From: Cerrena zonata
Lineage: Eukaryota > Basidiomycota > Agaricomycetes > Polyporales > Cerrenaceae
Direction: 5' to 3'
Assembly (NCBI GenBank): GCA_038087015.1
Contig: JASBNA010000162.1
Coordinates: 1-16,729, forward strand
Length of the DNA: 16,729 bases
Positions 16,696 to 16,729 of the stretch are shown here, one piece after another. The position numbers were made by a program, and so were the translations under genes. The notes below the pieces were generated by a model. The model had not been told where the DNA came from. It did not search any database and was given only the letters and a program-made list of their open reading frames with translations. Within the stretch, counting starts at the first letter, position 1. Each line of letters begins with the position of its first letter.

Positions 16696-16729
16696 GGCAA
16701 AGCAACAAGGCTTGTATACGTCAGAGGCC

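Larger units (their letters stand above)
12936..16729 (+). mobile_element. CACTA (EnSpm/Tnp2) DNA transposon, 3' end beyond the window
   Basis: A Tnp2-type transposase pseudogene (13948 onward) defines the element. A possible 5' terminus is CACTACGAGAATGATTTTTG at 12936-12955, which resembles the CACTAC[AG]AGAAA-type ends of the superfamily. Between this and the transposase lie two clusters of the hexamer CACTTG (four exact copies at 13155-13252) and its reverse complement CAAGTG (four at 13578-13826), as expected for subterminal repeats. The element is interrupted by LINE-A. The matching TAGTG end would lie to the right of the window. The existence of the element is well supported; its exact left end is tentative. 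Confidence 0.6.

Noticed and set aside
1..16729. tRNA genes, rRNA, CRISPR arrays or prokaryotic operons
   Set aside because: No T-loop/anticodon arrangement, rRNA signature, regularly spaced repeats or ribosome-binding-site pattern was seen; intron-bearing transposon genes indicate a eukaryote.

Overview
The window looks like a transposon-rich, gene-poor stretch of a fungal nuclear genome, most likely a basidiomycete (Agaricomycetes-like). This is an inference from family recognition by eye: spliceosomal introns of about 44-55 nt with GTAAGT/GTATGT donors, a Tad1-like non-LTR retrotransposon with RNase H, a Tnp2/CACTA transposase of the type common in mushrooms, a pogo-like (CENP-B HTH) transposase fragment, a probable hAT fragment and a RecQ-like helicase remnant. 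I see no intact host gene, rRNA, tRNA or CRISPR array.

Layout. 1-1066 (minus, possibly to 1193): decayed, intron-bearing RecQ-like helicase that runs off the left edge. 1194-3840: no recognisable gene; one imperfect hairpin and a stop-poor pyrimidine-rich tract. 4200-4792 (minus): decayed hAT-like transposase core. 4943 to about 6715 (minus): 5'-truncated non-LTR retrotransposon (LINE-B) with the C-terminal half of ORF2 (RNase H plus terminal zinc knuckle), several frameshifts and a T-run marking the 3' tail. 7223-7843 (plus): unusually open reading frame of unknown function with one stop and no start codon. 8350-8919 (minus): N-terminal DNA-binding part of a pogo-like transposase with one nonsense codon. 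9267-12900: mostly nothing recognisable; a P/T-rich fragment, a purine-rich tract, a 20-nt palindrome, a 72-nt direct repeat and a decayed open frame. 12936 to the right edge (plus): a CACTA-type DNA transposon, with a possible CACTAC terminus, clustered CACTTG/CAAGTG subterminal motifs and a Tnp2 transposase pseudogene.

The most interesting object is nested in that CACTA element. A retroelement of about 2.1 kb (LINE-A, 14251-16372) is flanked by a 12-bp target-site duplication. Removing it and one duplication copy rejoins the Tnp2 reading frame across a 44-nt intron. LINE-A has a 5' leader, an ORF1 (gag-like, three zinc knuckles) and a 3' UTR with an A-rich tail, but no ORF2 at all. Its 3' end is shared with LINE-B: a 31-nt block containing a GC hairpin is identical in both. 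That combination (both ends present, ORF1 only, 3' tail shared with an ORF2-bearing family) suggests a non-autonomous 'half-LINE' in a fungus, analogous in layout to mammalian HAL1. The order of events appears to be CACTA insertion, then LINE-A insertion into its transposase gene, then decay.
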